A DNA stretch of 64,000 bases from Luteolibacter yonseiensis (GTDB lineage Bacteria > Verrucomicrobiota > Verrucomicrobiia > Verrucomicrobiales > Akkermansiaceae): NCBI RefSeq assembly GCF_016595465.1, contig NZ_JAENIK010000010.1, positions 24,293 through 88,292 of the forward strand, read 5' to 3'. Of this stretch, positions 59,812-64,000 are shown piece by piece (position 1 is the stretch's first letter; each line of letters opens with the position of its first letter). The position numbers and the translations under genes are program-made. Below the pieces are notes generated by a model that saw nothing but the letters and a program-made list of their open reading frames with translations, made no database searches and was not told where the DNA came from.

Positions 59812-60681
59812 TTAATCGTCGTCTTCGTCAAGAGAAACTGTTTCAGAATCTTCCTCATCGACATATTTTCCTCCGCTGAAGCCCACTTCGTTGGACGGAC
59901 GGAAGCGGCGGTTGCCGTATTCCTTCTCCCATTGGGCCTGGCATTCGACCGTCAGGCGGGCGAACGGGATGGCTTCGAGGCGGGCTTGTGGAATCTTGCG
60001 GGACGAGATTTCGCAGATGCCGTAGGTGCCGGACTGGATGCGGCGGAGGGCTTGCTCGATCTCGTAGAGGGCGTCCTGCTCCTTGGCGAGGACGGAAAGC
60101 GCGAAGTCGCGGTCGTAGGCGTCGCTGCCTGCGTCGCCCTGGTGCTGGCCGCTGCCGGAGGCTTCGGAACCCTCGGGGGCGTTGCGGATGGTGTCGCGGG
60201 CCATGCCGGAGACGGCGTCCACGAGGTCGTCGCGGAGATCGAGCAGGCGCTGCTTCTGCTTCTGGATGAAAGCGGGGCTGTGGGTGCCGTTGCTGCCGGG
60301 AGCCACGGCCTCACCCGAAGGTTGCGGAGCGGCCTTGGGCGGCACGAAGGGTGGCTTCACCGGGGCCGGAGGCGCGGGATAGTCCACCACGGAGGATTTC
60401 GATTTCACCGGAGCGGGCTTTTTCACGGGAGCGGCGGCCTTCGCCGGTGCTTCGGCCGGGGCCTTCGCCACCACCTTTTCCTCCGCCTTCACGGGGGCCT
60501 TCTTCACCGGAGCCTCGGCGGCCGCCTTCTTGAGGGAGGCCTTCTTCGCGGGCTCGGGTTTGGCCGCCTTCTCCGCTTTCGCAGCAGGCTTGCTCGCCGC
60601 CGCGGTCTTCGAGGGTTTCACGGGGGGCTTTGCTTTCCCTTTTTCGGGAGCGGATTTGGAGGTGGTTTTCTTCGCGGCCAT
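59812..60681 (-). CDS. TraR/DksA-like protein with a lysine/alanine/proline-rich N-terminus
   Basis: A 289-residue protein from the ATG at 60681. The first 120 residues are a low-complexity histone-H1-like region ([19 protein letters not shown] and similar). The C-terminal 150 residues are a DksA fold: the coiled-coil [17 protein letters not shown], then [22 protein letters not shown] and [14 protein letters not shown], with the conserved [19 protein letters not shown]. In DksA the finger has four cysteines; here only two remain, in GICEIS and VECQAQ. An acidic tail ([15 protein letters not shown]) ends it. It may bind RNA polymerase and also DNA. It is the first gene of the rpmG-rpsR operon. 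Confidence 0.88.
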   Translation of the reverse strand: MAAKKTTSKSAPEKGKAKPPVKPSKTAAASKPAAKAEKAAKPEPAKKASLKKAAAEAPVKKAPVKAEEKVVAKAPAEAPAKAAAPVKKPAPVKSKSSVVDYPAPPAPVKPPFVPPKAAPQPSGEAVAPGSNGTHSPAFIQKQKQRLLDLRDDLVDAVSGMARDTIRNAPEGSEASGSGQHQGDAGSDAYDRDFALSVLAKEQDALYEIEQALRRIQSGTYGICEISSRKIPQARLEAIPFARLTVECQAQWEKEYGNRRFRPSNEVGFSGGKYVDEEDSETVSLDEDDD

Positions 60682-60884
60682 GGCGCAGAGATGAAATGCT
60701 TGGTGATAAAATTCTCCCCGTATCTCCCGGAATAGAATCCCGGGGTTGTGACGAGCGCGGTGGGTTAGCCCCTGAACCACTATCCAGCAAGCGGAAAGTT
60801 CGTCCGGGGGTAAAATAAGTGATTCGCAGCTTTTCCGCAGGAGGCTTGAAATGCCCGGAGGGTTCCCTACTCTGCGGCCCCGCC

Positions 60885-61604
60885 ATGCAGCTCAGCGCCA
60901 TCGTAGAAGCCCTTCTCATCGCCTCGCAGAATCCTCTCCCGTCCGAGGAAATCGCGAGGCTGGTGCGCGCCCGCGTCGCCGAGGCGGAGGACATCCGCAT
61001 CCGGGAAACCGAGGAGGGCAAGGCCCCGGAAGTCCTGCCGGAATGGCTCACCGGCCTGACGGCCACCTCCGCGGAAAAAATCGCGGCGGCCATCGGCGAA
61101 CTGAACGACGCCTACACGGAAAGCGGACGCGCCTTCACCATCATCGAGCGGCCCAAGGGCTGGAAACTCTACACCCGCCTCGAATACGGCGAATTCGTCC
61201 GCCAGCTTTTCCCCGGCCGCAAGCCGGAGCGCATGAGCGGCCCGGCGATGGAGACGCTGGCCATCATCGCTTACCGTCAACCGATTACGAAAGCCGCCAT
61301 CGAGGCCGTGCGCGGCGTGGCGTGCGACGGCATGATCCAGAAACTCCTCGACCGCGACCTGATCCGCATCGGCGGCCGCGCGGAGCTTCCCGGACGTCCG
61401 CTGCTCTACGAGACGACCGACCTTTTCTTCGAACACTTCGGCATCCGCTCCATCGACGACCTGCCGAACGCCTCCGAACTGCGGAAGGTGAAGCTCCCCG
61501 AACCGGAAACCGCCCCACCTCCCGCTCCCGCGGAATCCGAGCAACAGCTCGCCCTCGGCCCCGTCGGCAGCCCCGCCGCGGCCGCCGCCTCCCACGACGA
61601 TTAA
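60885..61604 (+). CDS. scpB: Segregation and condensation protein ScpB
   Basis: A 239-residue protein from the ATG at 60885. The N-terminal winged helix has LSAIVEALLIASQNPLPSEE; the C-terminal winged helix has AMETLAIIAYRQPITKAAIE and VRGVACDGMIQKLLDRDLI, the ScpB signature. It acts with SMC and ScpA in chromosome segregation. An acidic, proline-rich tail follows. It is divergent from the DksA-like gene, 203 bases apart, and pheA follows 20 bases downstream. Confidence 0.93.
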   Translation: MQLSAIVEALLIASQNPLPSEEIARLVRARVAEAEDIRIRETEEGKAPEVLPEWLTGLTATSAEKIAAAIGELNDAYTESGRAFTIIERPKGWKLYTRLEYGEFVRQLFPGRKPERMSGPAMETLAIIAYRQPITKAAIEAVRGVACDGMIQKLLDRDLIRIGGRAELPGRPLLYETTDLFFEHFGIRSIDDLPNASELRKVKLPEPETAPPPAPAESEQQLALGPVGSPAAAAASHDD

Positions 61605-61624
61605 TCCCAGCCCGAAATTTCCCC

Positions 61625-62695
61625 GTGAATCTCGACGACATCCGCCAGAACATCGACAAGATCGACCGCGATCTCCTTGACCTGCTTTCCCGCCGCGCGG
61701 ACCTGGTCCACGAGGTCGGGGTGGTGAAAAAACGCGACGGCCTGCAGATCTACGCCCCGGAGCGCGAGGAATCCCTGCTGCGCCGCCTCATCGAGATGAA
61801 CCAGGGCCGCCTGCCGGAAAAATCCATCCGCGCCATCTACCGGGAGATCATGTCCGCCGCGCTCGCGCTGGAGGATGATCTCACCATCGCCTACCTCGGA
61901 CCGGAAGGAACGTGGACGCACCAGGCGGCGATCAAGAAATTCGGCCACTCGGTGAATTATTCCGCCCAGCCGAATTTCTCCGATGTCTTCGACCAGGTCG
62001 CCCGCCGCGCCGCGAGCTACGGCGTGGTCCCCATCGAGAACTCGACCGAGGGCGCCGTCTCCCACACGCTCGACCTCTTCGTGGACTCGCCGCTGCACAT
62101 CTGCGCGCAGATCCTGCTCCGCATCGAGAACGGCCTCATGGCGGCGATCCCGCGCGAGGAGATCAAGACCCTCTACTCCCACCCGCAGGTCTTCGGCCAG
62201 TGTCGGGCGTGGATCCTGCGGAATTTCCCCAACGCGGATCTCGTCGAGGTCTCCTCCACCACCAAGGCCGCGCAGATCGCCAAGGACCAGGCCCACCAGG
62301 GAGCGGCAGCCCTCGGCGGCCCGCTGGCGGCGGAGATGTACGGGCTGACGCTGCTGGAGGAATCCATCCAGGACCGCGCCACCAACACCACCCGCTTCCT
62401 CGTCATCGGCGAGAAACCCTGCCCGCCCACCGGCAAGGACCGCACGTCCATCCTCTTCGCCATCCACGACCGCCCCGGCTCGCTGGTGAAGGCCCTGCAG
62501 GCCTTCGACCAGTTCCACATCAACATGTCGAAGATCGAGTCCCGCCCCTCCAAGCGCAAGGACTGGGAATACATCTTCTACGTCGACCTCTCCGGCCACT
62601 GCGACGACCCGAAAGTGGCCGAAGCGCTGGAAGAACTCGGAAAACACTGCTCGCTGGTGAAACTGCTCGGCTCCTACCCGGACGCGGGCGAGTGA
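61625..62695 (+). CDS. pheA: Bifunctional chorismate mutase/prephenate dehydratase
   Basis: A 356-residue protein from a GTG at 61625. Residues 1-85 are an AroQ chorismate mutase domain (IRQNIDKIDRDLLDLLSRRA). Residues about 90-265 are prephenate dehydratase (IAYLGPEGTWTHQAAIK; GVVPIENSTEGAVSHTLDL; NTTRFLVIG). The ACT domain follows (TSILFAIHDRPGSLVKALQ and IESRPSKRKDWEYIFYVDL), which is where phenylalanine feedback occurs. It makes phenylpyruvate from chorismate. It lies 20 bases after scpB; aroC, its substrate supplier, is 8 kb away in the window. Confidence 0.96.
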   Translation: MNLDDIRQNIDKIDRDLLDLLSRRADLVHEVGVVKKRDGLQIYAPEREESLLRRLIEMNQGRLPEKSIRAIYREIMSAALALEDDLTIAYLGPEGTWTHQAAIKKFGHSVNYSAQPNFSDVFDQVARRAASYGVVPIENSTEGAVSHTLDLFVDSPLHICAQILLRIENGLMAAIPREEIKTLYSHPQVFGQCRAWILRNFPNADLVEVSSTTKAAQIAKDQAHQGAAALGGPLAAEMYGLTLLEESIQDRATNTTRFLVIGEKPCPPTGKDRTSILFAIHDRPGSLVKALQAFDQFHINMSKIESRPSKRKDWEYIFYVDLSGHCDDPKVAEALEELGKHCSLVKLLGSYPDAGE

Positions 62696-62920
62696 GAGAA
62701 CAAGGTCACGGCCCGCTCCTTCCGCGAGGTGGTGCCTAGCCGGATGCTGGCGACTGATACCAGTTTGCGCAGATAAAATGATCATCTGACTACTGATTAC
62801 ACCGATTTACGGATTGAAGAGGGAGTCCAATATTCTGTTTCCGTAATCACCTTATTGGTGAAAACAGGGGTGAGATTATCCCGCATGGCCCAGCTCCAAC
62901 GTGGTGCGATATCAACATGG
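62696..62920. other. Intergenic region before the F1 copy
   Basis: No gene is supported. There is an AT-rich stretch near 62775-62870, then the F1 element. I see no terminator hairpin for pheA. Confidence 0.35.
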
Positions 62921-63132
62921 TTCAGCACCAGAGGTGCGGAATGTGACAGCCCGGGGTGAGCGCAACGCAACCCCGGGACATGCCATGCCCGTTGCCAGGA
63001 GTCCTGAAGGGACGGCATCCATGGCGCGCGGCCACCGCTAGATCGCGTCCTTTCAGGACTCCGGTAATAATTTTGGAACCCTTTTCCCGGGACGTTGTCC
63101 CGGGCTATCCCATTCCGCACCTTTGGTGCTGA
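62921..63132 (+). repeat. F1 element, copy 8
   Basis: It runs from ttcagcaccagaggtgcggaa to ttccgcacctttggtgctg. The left arm has one change (AGAGG) against the right (CCTTT). The inner pair is 'gtcctgaagggac / gtcctttcaggac', and the cccgggacgttgtcccggg hairpin lies near the right end. Confidence 0.83.
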
Positions 63133-63367
63133 GGATGCGGCCGGGCCCGGCCGACATGCCGCGCGCCGATCCAATCGCCCGAGATGTGTGTCCACGTCGG
63201 GATTCCATCAACGCCGGGACTCTTATCAACGTCAGGACCCGCGCCACCGACCGATTTCCATCCTTTCCTCCGGGGATGCCAGAATCCGGCGAAACCGCGC
63301 TTACTTTTAACCAGCCCCCGCCTGACGGGCGGCCTTGCCGTCACTCCCTCCCCCCCTTTCGCAACCC

Positions 63368-63425
63368 ACGCGATCGCGTTTACGCCATCACGCGTGGCCC
63401 GCGAAAACACCCTACGCGATCGCGT
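63368..63425. promoter_or_regulatory. Two ACGCGATCGCGT palindromes
   Basis: The perfect 12-bp palindrome ACGCGATCGCGT occurs at 63368-63379 and again at 63414-63425, 46 bases apart. Related words (tacgccatcacgcg, cacgtttacgtgatt) lie between and after. They lie 100-155 bases before the start of the last gene and could be operators for it. Confidence 0.4.
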
Positions 63426-63523
63426 CAACGCATTCACGTTTACGTGATTACGTCGAATTCAAAGCTTACAAAAACCGCCATCCGCGCTAGGGTTTGCCCA
63501 TCGCCAACAGCAATCCCCTTTCC

Positions 63524-63979
63524 ATGAAAATCATCACCCTCATCCGCCTCGCCCTCTGCGCCCTCCTCATCACCGCCACCGCCCACGCCGCACCCGCCGG
63601 CAAGCGCTTCGGAGGATTCGCCGCCAAACAAACCTTCACCCTCACCATCGAGGACAGGCAGTCCTTCGAAACCCAGGGCTCCGAAACCGTGGCAAGCTTC
63701 CGCATCCCCGCCGGCATCCCCCGCTTCAACGTCGGCCAGACCGTCAAGTTCACCATCGGCAGAAAAGGCGAGCTCAAGGGCCCCGGATTCTCCCTCCCCC
63801 TCGACCAGGACAACAGCGACTACAACCAATACAGCTCCGCCTCCACCGCCAAGAACCCCGCCCAAAACACCGCCCTCCTCACCAAGACCTCCGCCGGCAC
63901 CACCCAACAGATCGTCATCTACTTCCGCGACGACACCACCACCGGCACCAGCAACACCGTCACCTACCTCCTCAAGTAA
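63524..63979 (+). CDS. Secreted hypothetical protein
   Basis: A 151-residue protein from the ATG at 63524. It has a signal peptide (LIRLALCALLITATAHAA, cut before APAGKR). The mature part is beta-strand-rich, with AAKQTFTLTIEDRQSFE and VGQTVKFTIGRKG, a Thr/Asn/Ser-rich middle and TQQIVIYFRDD near the end. I do not recognise a family. The gene stands alone on the plus strand after a non-coding region with palindromes, and ends just before the window edge. Confidence 0.75.
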   Translation: MKIITLIRLALCALLITATAHAAPAGKRFGGFAAKQTFTLTIEDRQSFETQGSETVASFRIPAGIPRFNVGQTVKFTIGRKGELKGPGFSLPLDQDNSDYNQYSSASTAKNPAQNTALLTKTSAGTTQQIVIYFRDDTTTGTSNTVTYLLK

Positions 63980-64000
63980 CGAGTTCCCCGATCCCCCCGA

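Overview
The window is a G+C-rich bacterial chromosome segment with short intergenic gaps, many 4-base stop/start overlaps and few Shine-Dalgarno-like starts. Paired bactofilins, PVC-type acidic-tail and secreted thrombospondin-type-3 proteins, a GH38 mannosidase, DUF1080 and ThuA proteins, an LptF/G permease, a PqiABC system and a C-minus L33 point to a didermic member of the PVC group, most likely Verrucomicrobiota (Luteolibacter/Verrucomicrobiaceae-like). This is inference: there is no rRNA gene here. I found no tRNA, no CRISPR array, no intact insertion sequence and no prophage.

Layout. 1-5000: bactofilin pair, nadA and metG, separated by dense repeats. 5.7-11.7 kb: acidic-tail protein, LptF/G-type permease, a SocA/Panacea antitoxin with a small overlapping partner, PPi-type phosphofructokinase. 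12.3-18.5 kb: a tightly packed minus-strand operon of four exported proteins (coiled-coil-like protein, YadA-head protein, giant TSP3/zincin-like protein, membrane-anchored protein). 18.6-21.6 kb: a methyltransferase and two Hcp-like proteins that carry Sec signal peptides. 21.7-27.8 kb: a complete sulfate uptake regulon (Rrf2 regulator, YezD-like protein, outer-membrane porin, Sbp, CysT, CysW, CysA). 28.3-33.2 kb: GNAT, PqiC-PqiB-PqiA (PqiA split in two) and an FAH-family enzyme. 33.5-46 kb: housekeeping enzymes (RNA methyltransferase, acyl-CoA ligase-like, aminotransferase, DEAD helicase), small lipoproteins, sugar-related secreted proteins. 46.1-47.95 kb: a gene-free repeat island. 48-64 kb: alpha-mannosidase, folP, aroC, Rpn nuclease, gatB, HPr, rpsR, rpmG, a DksA-like protein, scpB, pheA.

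The most distinctive material lies between the genes. At least four families of structured repeats recur. (F1) An element of about 210 bp bounded by CAGCACCAAAGGTGCG / CGCACCTTTGGTGCTG arms, in eight near-complete copies plus fragments. (F2) A 'ccccTACCGGGGCGG' family. (F3) An element of about 150 bp that looks like a small RNA gene: one hairpin, then a second GC-rich hairpin followed by a T run. It has four full copies that are almost identical except in one apical loop, plus one half copy. (F4) A cruciform element of about 195 bp with perfect 33-bp arms. F3 is my best candidate for an undescribed system. The Panacea-linked small gene and the signal-peptide-bearing Hcp pair come next.

Limits: all assignments were made by reading the sequence and recalling protein families. 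No database search, structure prediction or folding was run.
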